DNA of 64,000 nt, taken from Streptococcus sp. (GTDB taxonomy: Bacteria > Bacillota > Bacilli > Lactobacillales > Streptococcaceae). The notes under the pieces were generated by a model, which saw only the letters and a program-made list of their open reading frames with translations, had not been told where the DNA came from and did not search any database. The position numbers and the translations under genes are program-made. Positions 8,430-19,139 of this stretch are shown here, piece by piece. The stretch spans positions 1 to 64,000 of the forward strand of contig JAUMZW010000005.1 in the NCBI GenBank assembly GCA_030527925.1, written 5' to 3'. Numbering within the stretch: position 1 is the stretch's first letter; the number at the start of each line of letters is the position of its first letter.

Positions 8430-11054
8430 TTATTTACTAATGTGGCTTGCTACAGCGTCTAATAGAGCTTGGATTCCTGAATCATCAGAGCCACCTGCCA
8501 TGGCCATATCAGGTTTTCCACCACCACGACCTGAGACAAATGGAGCAAGTTCTTTGATAAGATTTCCTGCATGAACATCTTTTATCTTGCTAGCGACTAA
8601 AACATTCACTTTATCACCAATGCTAGCAACTAAGACTAGGACATCTGAATAATCTTTTTGTTTCCAATTATCAGCAAAGGTTCTAAGAGCACCTGGATCT
8701 GATACATCGATTTGACGAGCAATATAAGACACTGACCCAGCAGACTGCACTTCTTTAAAGACATCTCCTGCTTGAGCTGCCGCTGCTTTTTCTTTTAATT
8801 CTGCATTTTCACGTTGAAGTTCACGTAATTGCTCCTGTAAACTAGCAACTTTATGGGTTGTTTCTTTTAACTGTGGTGACTTAATTGTAGCTGAGATTTC
8901 CTTGAGAGCATCTTCTTCCTCACGGTAAGCAAGATAAGCTTCACGACTAGTTACGGCAAGGATACGACGTGTTCCAGAACCGATACCTTCTTCCTTCACA
9001 ATCTTGAAGATTCCAATTTCAGAAGTGTTGGCAATATGTGTTCCACCACAAAGTTCAACAGAGTAATCACCAATTGAAACGACACGAACAGTCTTACCAT
9101 ATTTCTCACCAAACAATGCCATAGCACCCATTGATTTTGCAGTATCAACATCAGTCTCGGTAGTCACAACTGGAATGGCATTCCAGATTTGTTGATTCAC
9201 TTCTTCCTCAATAGCACGAAGTTCTTGAGCAGTTACCGCTTCAAAATGGGTAAAGTCAAAACGTAGAAACTCTTGTTCATTGAGTGAACCTGCCTGAGTA
9301 GCATGCTCACCAATGACATTATGTAGAGCAGCATGAAGTAAATGAGTTGCAGTATGATTTTTCATCACACGGTGACGACGGATACGATCAACCTCTAAAA
9401 CATAGTTTGTTCCGATAGCAAGGGATGCAAGAACTTCGACTTTATGTAATGCTTGACCATTTGGAGCTTTTTGTACATCTAAGACACGAGCAACAATATC
9501 TCCGTTTTGATTTTTAATCACACCATGGTCTGAAACTTGACCACCCATCTCAGCATAAAATGGTGTTTCAGAAAAAACGAGTAAGGCTTGACCCTCAGAG
9601 ACTGCTTCACTTCTCTCATCGTCTACAACAATTACAGATAGAGAGGACTCTAAAATTTCTTTTTCATAATTAAAGGTTGATGGCTCCGTAATGCTTGATA
9701 AGGTCTCATTTTGCATTCCCATTGAACCACCTCTTACAGCATTTGCCCGAGCTCTCTCTTGCTGCTCTTTCATAGCATCTTCAAAACCTTTATGGTCAAT
9801 GGTAAATCCTTCATCTTCAGCTAGTTCTTCCGTAAGTTCAACTGGGAAACCATAAGTATCGTAAAGTTTAAAAATATCTTTTCCTTCCAGAACTGTTTTA
9901 CCAGCAGATTTTAAATCACCCAATAATCCATCTAGCATACTTGAACCGGCATCAATAGTGCGTGCAAAAGTTTCTTCCTCACGTTTAACAATCTTTTCAA
10001 TAAACTCACGCTTTTCCAAAACTTCCGGATAGTAGCTTTCCATAATTTTACCAACAGTTACAACAAGCTGGTATAAAAATGGTTTTGTAATTCCTAAGCG
10101 ACGTCCGTGCATGACGGCACGACGCAATAAACGACGAAGGACATAACCACGTCCCTCATTACCAGGAAGTGCACCATCACCAATAGCAAAAGATAAGGAA
10201 CGAATATGGTCTGCAATAACTTTGAAACTCATATTATCACCGTCTTGGTCATATGTTTGACCAGAAATTAGTTCAATTTCTTTAATTATTGGTAAAAATA
10301 AGTCTGTTTCAAAGTTTGTCTTTGCACCTTGCATAACAGCCACTAAACGTTCTAATCCAGCACCTGTATCAATATTTTTATGAGGTAATTCTTTATATTC
10401 AGATCTTGGAACTGAAGGGTCAGCGTTATACTGAGATAAAACAATGTTCCAGATCTCAATGTAACGGTCATTTTCAATATCCTCTGCTAACAAACGAATA
10501 CCAATATTTTCTGGGTCAAATTCTTCTCCACGGTCATAGAAAATTTCAGTATCTGGACCTGAAGGTCCAGCACCAATTTCCCAAAAATTATCTTCAATTG
10601 GAATTAAATGACTTGGATCCACTCCCATTTCTACCCAACGGTTAAACGAATCTTTATCATCTGGATAGTAAGTCATATAAAGTTTGTCTTTTGGAAAAGC
10701 AAACCATTCTGGACTTGTAAGTAACTCATAACCCCATTCAATAGCTTCATCACGGAAATAATCACCAATTGAAAAATTTCCTAGCATTTCAAACATAGTA
10801 TGATGACGAGCCGTTTTTCCGACATTTTCTATGTCATTTGTACGAATAGCCTTTTGCGCATTTGTAATTCTAGGATTTTCAGGAATAACTGAACCGTCGA
10901 AATATTTTTTTAATGTTGCTACGCCTGAATTAATCCATAGTAGTGTCGGATCATTAACTGGAACAAGATTCGCTGATGGTTCAACAGAATGACCTTTTGA
11001 TTTCCAAAAATCAAGCCACATTTGACGCACCTCAGCACTAGACATATACTTCAT
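8430..11054 (-). CDS. alaS: Alanyl-tRNA synthetase
   Basis: A cytosolic class II synthetase of 874 residues that charges tRNA-Ala and edits Ser/Gly mischarging. The catalytic domain carries [18 protein letters not shown] and [25 protein letters not shown]. The editing domain has the zinc motif HTATH and CGGTH, and the C-terminal domain ends with the glycine-rich [16 protein letters not shown] start at ATG 11054 ([20 protein letters not shown]) because AAGGAG precedes it; the frame is open to 11081. Expression is controlled by the T-box leader immediately upstream. Confidence 0.97.
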   Translation of the reverse strand: MKYMSSAEVRQMWLDFWKSKGHSVEPSANLVPVNDPTLLWINSGVATLKKYFDGSVIPENPRITNAQKAIRTNDIENVGKTARHHTMFEMLGNFSIGDYFRDEAIEWGYELLTSPEWFAFPKDKLYMTYYPDDKDSFNRWVEMGVDPSHLIPIEDNFWEIGAGPSGPDTEIFYDRGEEFDPENIGIRLLAEDIENDRYIEIWNIVLSQYNADPSVPRSEYKELPHKNIDTGAGLERLVAVMQGAKTNFETDLFLPIIKEIELISGQTYDQDGDNMSFKVIADHIRSLSFAIGDGALPGNEGRGYVLRRLLRRAVMHGRRLGITKPFLYQLVVTVGKIMESYYPEVLEKREFIEKIVKREEETFARTIDAGSSMLDGLLGDLKSAGKTVLEGKDIFKLYDTYGFPVELTEELAEDEGFTIDHKGFEDAMKEQQERARANAVRGGSMGMQNETLSSITEPSTFNYEKEILESSLSVIVVDDERSEAVSEGQALLVFSETPFYAEMGGQVSDHGVIKNQNGDIVARVLDVQKAPNGQALHKVEVLASLAIGTNYVLEVDRIRRHRVMKNHTATHLLHAALHNVIGEHATQAGSLNEQEFLRFDFTHFEAVTAQELRAIEEEVNQQIWNAIPVVTTETDVDTAKSMGAMALFGEKYGKTVRVVSIGDYSVELCGGTHIANTSEIGIFKIVKEEGIGSGTRRILAVTSREAYLAYREEEDALKEISATIKSPQLKETTHKVASLQEQLRELQRENAELKEKAAAAQAGDVFKEVQSAGSVSYIARQIDVSDPGALRTFADNWKQKDYSDVLVLVASIGDKVNVLVASKIKDVHAGNLIKELAPFVSGRGGGKPDMAMAGGSDDSGIQALLDAVASHISK

Positions 11055-11084
11055 TTTTTTCTCCTTAAATTTATTACTCAAAAA

Positions 11085-11262
11085 ATAACGACAAGCTCAT
11101 CAACGAAGGGCGAAAAACCGCGGTACCACCTCCATTCAATGAACTTGTCATTCTTATTAATCTTTAATTTTTTTAACAAATAAGCTGCACCTTTTTCTAG
11201 TTCTCCATGACTTTCAGCAACCGCCACTTTTCTAAATCAAACCATTGAAAAATTTTTCTTAT
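11085..11262 (-). ncRNA. T-box leader of alaS
   Basis: The leader between the alaS promoter and start carries the T-box core GGTGGTACCGCGG (11118-11130, minus strand). It is followed by the antiterminator/terminator region ending in GCTTGTCGTTATTTTTT, where GACAAG further upstream can pair with CTTGTC. Uncharged tRNA binding should stabilise readthrough into alaS. I could not fix the specifier codon with certainty by eye; GCA/GCT occurs near 11190. Confidence 0.88.
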
Positions 11263-11269
11263 TTCTTGT

Positions 11270-11299
11270 ATTATACAGTTATTTCAACAAAAATGTCAA
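11270..11299 (-). promoter_or_regulatory. Promoter of the alaS T-box transcript
   Basis: A -35 TTGACA (11294-11299), 18 bases and a -10 TATAAT (11270-11275) on the minus strand. The promoter lies directly downstream of the prsA stop. Confidence 0.8.
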
Positions 11300-11316
11300 G
11301 TTTTTCATACAAACCC

Positions 11317-12357
11317 TTAGTTTGATGCTTCCTCAGTAGATGAAGCATCAGTATTAGCTTCTTCGCTTGAACTTGATGTATCTGATGCCGCTTCACTTGA
11401 ACTTGATGATTCTGATGATGCTTCACTTGAACTCGATGAAGTAGATGATGAACTATTAGTTGAAGCATATTGTGATAAAATTCCAGCAAAAGCACTGTCT
11501 TTAATCTTAACATTAGCTTTCGATAGAGCTTTTGAAATCACTTGATTTTGGAAGTTAGTATCTTTAGTTTTTTGATTAATGATAATCTTTTTCAAACTCG
11601 ATTTATAAGTCTTCCAATCAGCATTCTTTTCAGTCTTATTTGTCACCTTAACAATGTAATAACTTGTTGTATAAGTTGATGAATCAAGAACAGAAATAAC
11701 ATCTGAGATACCATCTTTGTCTAATTTAAAGGCTGCTGACATAACATCCGTTGGTAAGCTTGTACCTGCTGAATCAAACTTGTATTCAATTTTTTTATCA
11801 GATTGTGTTGTTTTATCCTTAGCAATACTTGAGAAATCTGCCCCTTCTGCTTTAACCTGTTCTAAAACAGACTTAGCAGTATCTTCTGAATCTAACTTAA
11901 TAACTTGTGTTGTCACTTCTGGAGTATAGCTGTCATATGCTGCTTTATAATTAGCTTCAGTTAACTCTTTTTCAGCAGCTTGTTTAACTGCATACTCCAC
12001 TAACATTGTGGTGCGAATTTGTTGTTTATATGTTTCAGCAGTCATCCCTTGTGCTGCTAAGGCACTTGAAAAAGCTGAACCATAACTTTCTGCAGTTTTT
12101 TTATAAGCTGCCTCAACATCAGAATCAGCTACTTTTTTACCGTATTGTTCTTCAAATACTTTAGTGAGTACTAAAGTTAGCATAGATTGTTGAGCACTTG
12201 TTGTACTTTTAATTTCTTTATAAAAATCTGATACTGTAATTGTATCACCTTTCATTGTTACTAATTTCGTATCTTTACTTGTTGATGAACAAGATGCAAG
12301 AGTTATTGCCGACACTAAAGTCACCAATCCTAATGCTAGTTTTGAACGTTTTTTCAT
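11317..12357 (-). CDS. prsA: PrsA-type foldase lipoprotein
   Basis: A 346-residue extracytoplasmic lipoprotein that helps secreted proteins fold. A signal peptide ends in the lipobox LASC with Cys23. It is followed by a SurA-like helical N domain, a central parvulin-like region (EVTTQVIKL to [11 protein letters not shown]) and a helical return. The last 50 residues are a Ser/Glu/Asp/Ala-rich low-complexity tail. ATG 12357 is chosen because AAGGAG lies just upstream and the signal peptide then starts correctly. The tail is longer and more serine-rich than usual, possibly a flexible wall-facing extension. Confidence 0.93.
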   Translation of the reverse strand: MKKRSKLALGLVTLVSAITLASCSSTSKDTKLVTMKGDTITVSDFYKEIKSTTSAQQSMLTLVLTKVFEEQYGKKVADSDVEAAYKKTAESYGSAFSSALAAQGMTAETYKQQIRTTMLVEYAVKQAAEKELTEANYKAAYDSYTPEVTTQVIKLDSEDTAKSVLEQVKAEGADFSSIAKDKTTQSDKKIEYKFDSAGTSLPTDVMSAAFKLDKDGISDVISVLDSSTYTTSYYIVKVTNKTEKNADWKTYKSSLKKIIINQKTKDTNFQNQVISKALSKANVKIKDSAFAGILSQYASTNSSSSTSSSSSEASSESSSSSEAASDTSSSSEEANTDASSTEEASN

Positions 12358-12415
12358 TTTAAAAACTCCTTTTAATATTAACCTTATCATTATATCACAA
12401 ATTCTTAACTTTGAC

Positions 12416-13123
12416 TTAATCAGGAAAATCAATCATATCACTATTTTTACGTAACATTAAAATACCATCACCTAAAGGTACTAAACTTGCTGTCAAATCA
12501 GGATGATTTAAGGTCGCATCAAATAACCTTTGTAAGCCACGATAAATAGTTCGTTGGCCTCTTCTAACCTCTAAAATAGGTTTAGCAACATCGCCACCTT
12601 GAAAAATATCATCAAGAATAACTACACCGCCTTTTTTGACATGCTTCAAAACTTCAGGTAAGAATACGATGTACTTTGACTTAGCCGAGTCCATAAATAC
12701 AAAGTCATACATCTCTGTTAATCCTGATAAAAGATCTACAGCATCACCTTCAACCAATGTAATTTGGTTTCTAGTATCAAACTTCTCAAAATTTTCCTTA
12801 GCAAAAGCAATCATTTCTTCGTTTCTATCGATTGTTGTTATCTTTGCTTCTGGAGCATTTTCAGCCATTAATAAAGCTGAAAAGCCTATTGCAGTACCTA
12901 TCTCTAAAATGTTTTTAGGTTGTATTGACTGTAATAACCATCTAAAGTAAGAAACTGTTTCATGTGGAATTATTGGAATATTCTCTTTTTTGGCAAATGC
13001 CTCTAACTCAGCTAAAAATCCCGTATTTTGTTTTTGACGTTCACGCATAAAATCGACAATCTCATCCTTAACAACCGGACGCCTCATATTGTGATTTGCA
13101 TTTTTACTATATGATTCAACCAT
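12416..13123 (-). CDS. SAM-dependent O-methyltransferase
   Basis: A 235-residue cytosolic methyltransferase of the caffeoyl-CoA/catechol family. The SAM motif [16 protein letters not shown], the motif II region [17 protein letters not shown], and [12 protein letters not shown] followed by GGVVILDDI are present. It lies between pepF/coiA and prsA as in other streptococci. The start ATG 13123 is chosen from the conserved beginning [15 protein letters not shown]; the ribosome site is weak. The physiological substrate is unknown. Confidence 0.85.
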   Translation of the reverse strand: MVESYSKNANHNMRRPVVKDEIVDFMRERQKQNTGFLAELEAFAKKENIPIIPHETVSYFRWLLQSIQPKNILEIGTAIGFSALLMAENAPEAKITTIDRNEEMIAFAKENFEKFDTRNQITLVEGDAVDLLSGLTEMYDFVFMDSAKSKYIVFLPEVLKHVKKGGVVILDDIFQGGDVAKPILEVRRGQRTIYRGLQRLFDATLNHPDLTASLVPLGDGILMLRKNSDMIDFPD

Positions 13124-13177
13124 AATCTTAATTATAAACTTTTTTATATAAATTTTCAAAAGTTATTAAAACAATAA

Positions 13178-13209
13178 AAACAAGATGAAAATTTTATTCA
13201 TCTTGTTTC
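13178..13209 (-). terminator. Terminator of the OFA transporter gene
   Basis: Arms AAACAAGATGAA (13178-13189) and TTCATCTTGTTT (13198-13209), with T-runs on the minus strand after the stem. Confidence 0.8.
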
Positions 13210-13235
13210 TTAACTCTTATAGAAAGTTTAAAAAT

Positions 13236-14474
13236 CTATTGATTTTCACGCTCGTTTATTGGCCGTCTCAACAAATCATTTTTCAACCACCATGCAATCC
13301 CCAAAGCAAGGGTATATAAAATGGTAAAGAGCAATAACGTTGTTACATAGCTACCTGATAGCTGATAAGAAATTGACAATAACATCGGACCAAATAAAGC
13401 TGCCATTGCCCATGCAGTAAGAATGTAACCATGTAGAGCTGCCAGTTCCTTCGCTCCAAAAACATCACTGAGATAGGGCGGAATAAGTGAAAATCCTGCA
13501 CCATAACAGGTCATTAAAATTGCCATTGCAGTAATAAATAAAATTGGAATATGCAGAAACATCAATACAAGAGACATCGCAATATTAACACTAAATAAAA
13601 CTATAAAGGTTAGCGGACGTCCAATATAGTCGGATAATCCAGCCCATAAAAGCCTACCAAAACCATTAAAAATCCCCATTAAACCAACTACGACAGCTGC
13701 TTGTTGAGCAGACATCCCTACCATATCTTGAGCCATTGGTGCTATTACCGAAATTAAACCTAACCCACATGCAATGTTAATGAAGAAAACAATCCATAAA
13801 ACATAAAAATGATATGTTTTAAGAGCTTCATTTGCTGTCATTCCTGAAGTAAGATCTGCTTTCTTCACGTCCACAACACGACTAGCCAATTCACGACTTT
13901 CATCTGAAGTTGGTCGTTTAATAAATTGAGAGACTATAATCATAACTAGAAAATAAGCTGTTCCCAAAATATAGAATGTCTCAACCAAACCTTGATGACT
14001 AATTAAATATTGAGCAATTGGACTCGTCAATAATGAAGCAAAACCAAAGCCCATGATAGCTAACCCAGTTGCTAGTCCTCTTTTATCAGGAAACCATTTA
14101 ATAATTGTTGATACAGGAGTAATGTATCCTGCACCAAGACCCAGTCCACCCAGGATACCATAACCTAAATAAAGCAACCATAATTCTTTTTGAGAAATTG
14201 CAAGACCAGTAATAATATTTCCTGAAGCATACAAAATAGCGGATACACTTCCGGTTATTCTTGGACCAAATTTTTCTACTAATTTTCCCATATAAGCTGC
14301 TGAAATTCCTAAACAGAAGATAGCCAAACTAAAAGCAAAAGCAACTGATGACTGATCCCAATGAGTTACTTTCATTATGGGATTACGGTAAACACTCCAT
14401 GCATATGTAGAACCTAACATAAGATGTAGTAAAACACCCGCAGTAGCGACAAGATAACGATTTGTTTTCTTCAT
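13236..14474 (-). CDS. OFA-type major facilitator transporter
   Basis: A 412-residue protein with twelve predicted membrane helices, beginning NRYLVATAGVLLHLMLGSTYAWSVY. That N-terminal pattern, with GLGLGAGYITPVSTIIKWFPDKRGLATGLAI, is the hallmark of the oxalate/formate antiporter-like (OFA) MFS family. GGAGG precedes ATG 14474. The substrate is probably a small carboxylate, but oxalate itself is unlikely and cannot be inferred. It is a single-gene unit. Confidence 0.85.
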   Translation of the reverse strand: MKKTNRYLVATAGVLLHLMLGSTYAWSVYRNPIMKVTHWDQSSVAFAFSLAIFCLGISAAYMGKLVEKFGPRITGSVSAILYASGNIITGLAISQKELWLLYLGYGILGGLGLGAGYITPVSTIIKWFPDKRGLATGLAIMGFGFASLLTSPIAQYLISHQGLVETFYILGTAYFLVMIIVSQFIKRPTSDESRELASRVVDVKKADLTSGMTANEALKTYHFYVLWIVFFINIACGLGLISVIAPMAQDMVGMSAQQAAVVVGLMGIFNGFGRLLWAGLSDYIGRPLTFIVLFSVNIAMSLVLMFLHIPILFITAMAILMTCYGAGFSLIPPYLSDVFGAKELAALHGYILTAWAMAALFGPMLLSISYQLSGSYVTTLLLFTILYTLALGIAWWLKNDLLRRPINERENQ

Positions 14475-14582
14475 TTTTTCCTCCGTTTAAAAAATGTTAG
14501 GTTTTCATTATAACAAACTCAAATAAAACAATAAAGAAATAAGCTTATTTTATATAAATACGAATATTATTTCGTTTTTTCC

Positions 14583-15713
14583 TCAAAATGTTAACTTATT
14601 TTTTATTTCTAATAAATCATTTATAAATGTATTAGATGGACTATCCTCTTGAGTTAAATTAAAAGAACCAATGTGAGCTTTTTGAGCAACTTCAAGGTCT
14701 AATTTCCGATCACCAACATAATAAGTATTTTCGGGATTAAGTTTATATTTATGAATAAGATATAATATAGCTTCAGGTTCGGGCTTTCTTTTAAAACCAG
14801 AAATACTAGTTAAAACTTCCGTAAAATAGGAACGAATTCCAAATTTTCTTAAAACTTCTTCAGTTGTCTTTCCTTTATGTGTATACATAAAGTGGCGAAC
14901 TCCAAGTAAACTCGTTAACTCAAGAATTTCTTTAGCAAAAGGAAGCAAAGTAATCTGGTCATCACGTTTCTCTTGCTCCTTAACAAAACATTGGTTAAGT
15001 TTAGGGAGTGGAATGTTGTATTGGTGAGAAAGTTTTCCCAACAACTTTCCAACTGACTCTCTTTTCACAAAGTCAAGTGTACTCTCTTTTTCAAAAGAAA
15101 TAGCAAAGTTTTTATAAAGTACCTCCAGTGCTTCACCTATTGCTTCGTATGAATCAATCAAAGTGCCATCTAAATCCCAAATTAAAGCTGGTTTTGAAAA
15201 ATAGGATTCCAAATCAATTCGATATCCCTTAATGACATGACCTGAATTGTGCATTTCTTTTTCTAAAACCCCACCGTGTTTTTCTATAACTTTCTGACTT
15301 GCTAAATTATCAAGAGCTGTTGTAATATAAACTGATTTATGACCTTTTTTAAAAAATTTGACTAATGCAAATCCTAATAACTCAGTCATAATCCCTTGAT
15401 TTCTGTAGTCTCTATCCACAATATAACCAATTTGACCACCATTAGTTGATAAATTACCTACTAACTCCCATCGACAAGAAATCTTAGCGATAATTTTTCC
15501 ATCTTTAAAATAAAAGTAATGTGTTACAGCTGACCAATTCTCATCTTTTTTTGCTAGTTTATCTTCTTGTAATTTCTTAAAATAAGTTTCAAAATCAGTC
15601 ACTTTTTTAGGTGTGAAAAATGTATTCCCTTCATTTTTTTCTTCCCATAAAGCAGTATTAAACTGTAAAAAGGCTTTTTTATCAGATTTTTCTAATTCAC
15701 GAATTTCTTTCAT
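14583..15713 (-). CDS. Fused GNAT acetyltransferase and HAD phosphatase
   Basis: A 376-residue two-domain cytosolic protein. Residues 1 to about 172 form a GNAT fold with the acetyl-CoA loop DRDYRNQGIMTELLGFALVKF and TALDNLASQKVIEKHGG. Residues about 175-376 form a HAD subfamily I hydrolase: nucleophile WDLDGTLIDSYEA, motif II YTHKG, motif III KRKPEPE and motif IV YYVGDRKLDLEVA. Both active sites look intact, so it is a true fusion and not two damaged genes. ATG 15713 is chosen because GGAG sits six bases before it. Substrates are unknown; the pairing suggests acetylation plus dephosphorylation of a common or linked metabolite. Confidence 0.85.
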   Translation of the reverse strand: MKEIRELEKSDKKAFLQFNTALWEEKNEGNTFFTPKKVTDFETYFKKLQEDKLAKKDENWSAVTHYFYFKDGKIIAKISCRWELVGNLSTNGGQIGYIVDRDYRNQGIMTELLGFALVKFFKKGHKSVYITTALDNLASQKVIEKHGGVLEKEMHNSGHVIKGYRIDLESYFSKPALIWDLDGTLIDSYEAIGEALEVLYKNFAISFEKESTLDFVKRESVGKLLGKLSHQYNIPLPKLNQCFVKEQEKRDDQITLLPFAKEILELTSLLGVRHFMYTHKGKTTEEVLRKFGIRSYFTEVLTSISGFKRKPEPEAILYLIHKYKLNPENTYYVGDRKLDLEVAQKAHIGSFNLTQEDSPSNTFINDLLEIKNKLTF

Positions 15714-15723
15714 CTTTTTCTCC

Positions 15724-15755
15724 AAAAAAGGGATAACTCTTTATTATGTTACCCC
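15724..15755 (-). terminator. Terminator of pepF
   Basis: GGGGTAAC (748-755 end of the interval) pairs with GTTATCCC (15730-15737) followed by TTTTTT on the minus strand. The T-run runs straight into the ribosome site of the GNAT-HAD gene, so that gene is read by leakage or from a promoter I cannot see. Confidence 0.6.
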
Positions 15756-15798
15756 TGATACTTATATATATAATAAATTTAAAAAACTAGTTCAAAAA

Positions 15799-17601
15799 TT
15801 ATTTGTAGACTCCTTTTTTTACCAAGTCTTCAAATTCATTTAATCGATTTTCAAAAACTTTAAAAGCTTCCTCTAAATAAACTCCATTTGTCATATCAAC
15901 ACCAGCTTTGGCGATAACATTCAAAGAATAATCTGAATTACCAGATTTCAAGTAATTTAAGTACTTGTCTTTATCTTCTTGACTGCCATGAACAATTTTT
16001 TCAGCGAGATAACTTGCTGCTGCAAAACCTGTTGCATATTGATAAACGTAATAATTATAGTAAAAATGTGGAATACGAGCCCATTCAAACTGAATAAAAT
16101 AATTATCATCCTTAGATAAACCATAATACTTCTCGTTTAATTCAGCATATGTCTTTGTTAAATAATCGCTTGTTAATACCTCTCCAGCTTGGTCTGCTTG
16201 ATGAATAAGGTGTTCAAACTCCGAAAACTGTGTTTGACGAAACACTGTACCCTTAAAACCATCTAGATAATGGTTTAAAATAGCGAAACGATCTTTATCA
16301 TTTTTAGCTTCTTCTAACAATGTTTCAGTCATTATATTTTCATTAGTAGTTGAAGCAATCTCAGCTAAGAATAAACTATAATCTCCATACACATAGGGTT
16401 GAGTCTCACGTGTGAAAGTTGAGTGTAAACTATGGCCTGTCTCATGAACAAGTGTGTATAGATTATCTAGGTTATCTTGCCAGTTTAACAACATAAAAGC
16501 GTTTGTATCATATGAACCGCCCGAATAAGCTCCTGAACGTTTCCCTTTATTGATATGAACGTCTATCCAACGTTCCGTAAAAGCACGATGAACACGCTCT
16601 GCATAATCCTCACCAAATATTGATAAAACTTTTTCTGATTTTTCTAAAGCTTCCTCGTAAGTAAAACTCATATCTGCTTGTGATAATGGTGTATAAACAT
16701 CATACATTCTTAAATCATTAAGACCAAGGATATCTTGACGTAATGCCACGTAACGGTGTAATAGAGGTAAGTATTTATTCACTGTTTCAACCAAAGTATC
16801 ATAAACACTCTCTGGAATAAAATTAGCAAAGAGAGCTGCTTGGCGAGCACTTTCAAACTTATGTACACGAGCATTGTAGTTTTGCACTTTTACATTTGTT
16901 TGTAAAGTTTTTGCATAAGTGTGTTGATATTGTTCATAAACACTATATAAAGCTTCAAATGCTGCCTTTCGTACATCACGATTTTTTGATTCCATAAAAC
17001 TAATAAAATTACCATGCGATAGTTGAACTTCCTCACCATTTTCATTTATAATGGTTGGAAAAACAATATCAGCATTATCTAAAATTTCAAAAGTTTCACC
17101 AGCAGCTCCAAAAATCTCATGTGCACCTGCTAATAATTCTTCCTCTGCTTGTGACAAAACATGCTCTTTACGTCTTGAAATTTTTTCAAAGAAATGTTTA
17201 TAGGCTTTTAATTTGGGTGTTTCTTCATAAAATGATTGCAATTCTGAATCAGATAATTTCATAAATTCTGGATCATAAAATGAGAACACCTCGCTAAACT
17301 TAGCGTATAAAGCATTTGCTTTAGCTTGATATTCTTGGTATTTTGCCACAGTTGTATCTTGGTCATTTTTCATTGATGCATAAACGTAAACTTTCTCAAT
17401 TCGACGTGAGAGAGCCAAAGATTCTTCTGTAATCTCTAAAAGTGAAATACTTGAATCTAGCAAATGACCTGCAAAACGTTTTGCTTTTTCAACCTCTGAA
17501 TTTAACAATGATACTTCATCTTCCCAAAATTCATCACTTTGAAAAATGGTTGTTAAATCCCATTGATACTTTTCCTCAATACTTTGACGATTATCTGACA
17601 T
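15799..17601 (-). CDS. pepF: Oligoendopeptidase F
   Basis: A 600-residue M3B zinc metallopeptidase that cuts oligopeptides of about 7-17 residues in the cytosol. The zinc motif HETGH has its histidines at about residues 386 and 390, followed by the third ligand region [10 protein letters not shown]. The C-terminal FFQ-like [24 protein letters not shown] is typical. Length is normal. It follows coiA by about 90 bases, the common streptococcal arrangement, which suggests some co-expression with competence. Confidence 0.96.
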   Translation of the reverse strand: MSDNRQSIEEKYQWDLTTIFQSDEFWEDEVSLLNSEVEKAKRFAGHLLDSSISLLEITEESLALSRRIEKVYVYASMKNDQDTTVAKYQEYQAKANALYAKFSEVFSFYDPEFMKLSDSELQSFYEETPKLKAYKHFFEKISRRKEHVLSQAEEELLAGAHEIFGAAGETFEILDNADIVFPTIINENGEEVQLSHGNFISFMESKNRDVRKAAFEALYSVYEQYQHTYAKTLQTNVKVQNYNARVHKFESARQAALFANFIPESVYDTLVETVNKYLPLLHRYVALRQDILGLNDLRMYDVYTPLSQADMSFTYEEALEKSEKVLSIFGEDYAERVHRAFTERWIDVHINKGKRSGAYSGGSYDTNAFMLLNWQDNLDNLYTLVHETGHSLHSTFTRETQPYVYGDYSLFLAEIASTTNENIMTETLLEEAKNDKDRFAILNHYLDGFKGTVFRQTQFSEFEHLIHQADQAGEVLTSDYLTKTYAELNEKYYGLSKDDNYFIQFEWARIPHFYYNYYVYQYATGFAAASYLAEKIVHGSQEDKDKYLNYLKSGNSDYSLNVIAKAGVDMTNGVYLEEAFKVFENRLNEFEDLVKKGVYK

Positions 17602-17690
17602 AGCAAACTCCTTTTATTTACATTAATCTCATATAGTTTACCATATTAAATCCAAAAAAACTAATCTTTTCTTAAATATATAAAGGAACT

Positions 17691-18629
17691 TTAAGACTTA
17701 TAATCATAAAAAAATGGTGATGATATCGTTACTTTGTTACAACACTTATTAGAACTATAATACCGACTAAACGACTCGTATAAATTAGATAGATCATCTT
17801 GTATTTGACAAAAACCAACATCATTTTTAGGAAAACTTAAAAAAGGATAGAAGTCACTATTTTGTTTATTCAAAAGATTCTCACCATTCAAATATGCACG
17901 CTCCTGTTGTCGCAACCAATATTGATTTCCATAATATAATTGCTTTTGAATAAACAATCGAATATCTTGTCTTAGGTAATAATCAAGTTGCTGTATCTTT
18001 TTTTCGCTAAAGGGATACCTCAAATACTTCAATAAGTTTTTGTCAATAGGAAACTCTTTTTTTAAATAATGACATATACCAAAGGTATCAATCGTAATCA
18101 AATACTTCAATCTTAAGGTATCTTTTTTTAAATCTAATTCCCAAATATAGAAACCTAAACATTTTGAAAAATATAAAAAATGTTTATGAAGTTCCCTAAG
18201 TCTGTCTTTTAACCATAATTTCTCGCCTAAAAGCCAGAGAACATAATAACCATGTTGACGATAAGTTTTAGTACGTTGTTCTAACCTTTCAATCGTCAAT
18301 GAACTACATTGAACCTCTAAAATAAGATGACGATTCACCATAATATCTGCAATTTGCCTTCCTTGACAACATATTTTCTCAACATGTACTTCCTCAGTCA
18401 AAACCAATGATTGATATAGTTTAGCTTTTAACATTAAATGTTCTTCTGACTCTCTCTCATAAGAGTAAGGACATAATGATAAAGCATGGTGATAAAAATG
18501 ATGCAGCCTTTTTTTACCTTTTTTTAGACCGACCCGTTTTTCACATGCTAAACACCAAAATGAATCTTTTTCTAAGCATCCTTCTAAGCTATTTACAATT
18601 TCATCTTTTTGATTTCTAGCAATAAACAT
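17691..18629 (-). CDS. coiA: Competence protein CoiA
   Basis: A 312-residue cytosolic protein that promotes recombination of incoming DNA with RecA and DprA during transformation. The N-terminal zinc-finger-like FWCLACEKRV, HHFYHH, the nuclease-fold segment ADIMVNRHLILEVQCSSLTIERLEQRT and the YVLWLLG strand fit CoiA. The gene appears intact. It is preceded by a ComX-type box TTCGAATA at 18650-18657, so it belongs to the late competence regulon even though the remainder of that regulon is outside this window. Confidence 0.93.
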   Translation of the reverse strand: MFIARNQKDEIVNSLEGCLEKDSFWCLACEKRVGLKKGKKRLHHFYHHALSLCPYSYERESEEHLMLKAKLYQSLVLTEEVHVEKICCQGRQIADIMVNRHLILEVQCSSLTIERLEQRTKTYRQHGYYVLWLLGEKLWLKDRLRELHKHFLYFSKCLGFYIWELDLKKDTLRLKYLITIDTFGICHYLKKEFPIDKNLLKYLRYPFSEKKIQQLDYYLRQDIRLFIQKQLYYGNQYWLRQQERAYLNGENLLNKQNSDFYPFLSFPKNDVGFCQIQDDLSNLYESFSRYYSSNKCCNKVTISSPFFYDYKS

Positions 18630-18649
18630 TTCTTCTCCTTACTTTTAGA

Positions 18650-18657
18650 TATTCGAA
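18650..18657 (-). promoter_or_regulatory. ComX (SigX) cin-box for coiA
   Basis: Minus-strand TTCGAATA, one base from TACGAATA, lies 20 bases before the coiA start and directly after a TTTTT run. The T-run is the tail of the msrB terminator, so terminator and promoter overlap. Confidence 0.7.
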
Positions 18658-18683
18658 AAAGGCTAGAATAATCTAGCCTTTTT
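18656..18683 (-). terminator. Terminator of lepA-msrB
   Basis: AAAAAGGCTAGA pairs with TCTAGCCTTTTT around a four-base loop. On the minus strand its T-tail leads straight into the coiA cin-box. Confidence 0.88.
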
Positions 18684-18686
18684 TAT

Positions 18687-19130
18687 CTATTTATCTTTAA
18701 ATAATCTGAGATATTCACCATATCCTTTTGCTTCAAGTTCGTCATAAGGAATAAATTGTAAGGCAGCTGAATTAATACAATATCTTAACCCTCCTTTATC
18801 TTGTCGTCCATCACTGAAAACATGACCTAGATGAGAATTAGCATATCTACTTCTAACCTCAATACGATGCATCCCATAAGAATTATCTTGATGATTCGTT
18901 AGACTTCTATTTTCTATTGGCTTCGTAAATGCTGGCCAACCACAACCAGATTGATATTTATCATCAGAAGAAAATAAAACCTCTCCACTTACAATGTCTA
19001 CATAAAGACCTTTCTCAAAAAAATTATCATATTGCCCTGTAAAGGCAGGCTCAGTAGCATTATGTTTTACGACCTGATAAGCTAAATCTCCAATTCGACT
19101 ATGTAATTCTTTATCTGACTCTTTTAGCAT
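18687..19130 (-). CDS. msrB: Peptide-methionine (R)-S-oxide reductase MsrB
   Basis: A 147-residue single-domain MsrB that repairs methionine-R-sulfoxide. [16 protein letters not shown]-like [14 protein letters not shown] and the catalytic [11 protein letters not shown] are present. The paired zinc CxxC motifs of many homologues are absent, as in other zinc-free members. It lies nine bases after lepA and ends at a strong terminator. Confidence 0.95.
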   Translation of the reverse strand: MLKESDKELHSRIGDLAYQVVKHNATEPAFTGQYDNFFEKGLYVDIVSGEVLFSSDDKYQSGCGWPAFTKPIENRSLTNHQDNSYGMHRIEVRSRYANSHLGHVFSDGRQDKGGLRYCINSAALQFIPYDELEAKGYGEYLRLFKDK

Positions 19131-19139
19131 AATAATATC

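Noticed and set aside
10406-10645. Plus-strand open frame inside alaS
   Set aside because: It is antisense to the conserved catalytic region of alaS, has no ribosome site and low-complexity composition; a shadow of a real gene.
11330-11460. Short repeats resembling a CRISPR array
   Set aside because: They are codon repeats of the prsA Ser/Glu tail; no conserved repeat of constant length with unique spacers. No CRISPR was seen anywhere.
11271-11513. Minus-strand open frame over the end of prsA and the alaS promoter
   Set aside because: It is the serine-rich prsA tail read in another frame, rich in His/Gln/Leu.
14559-14566. Exact TACGAATA cin-box on the plus strand
   Set aside because: No plus-strand gene follows; both neighbours are on the minus strand. 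It lies in an AT-rich spacer and is most likely chance.
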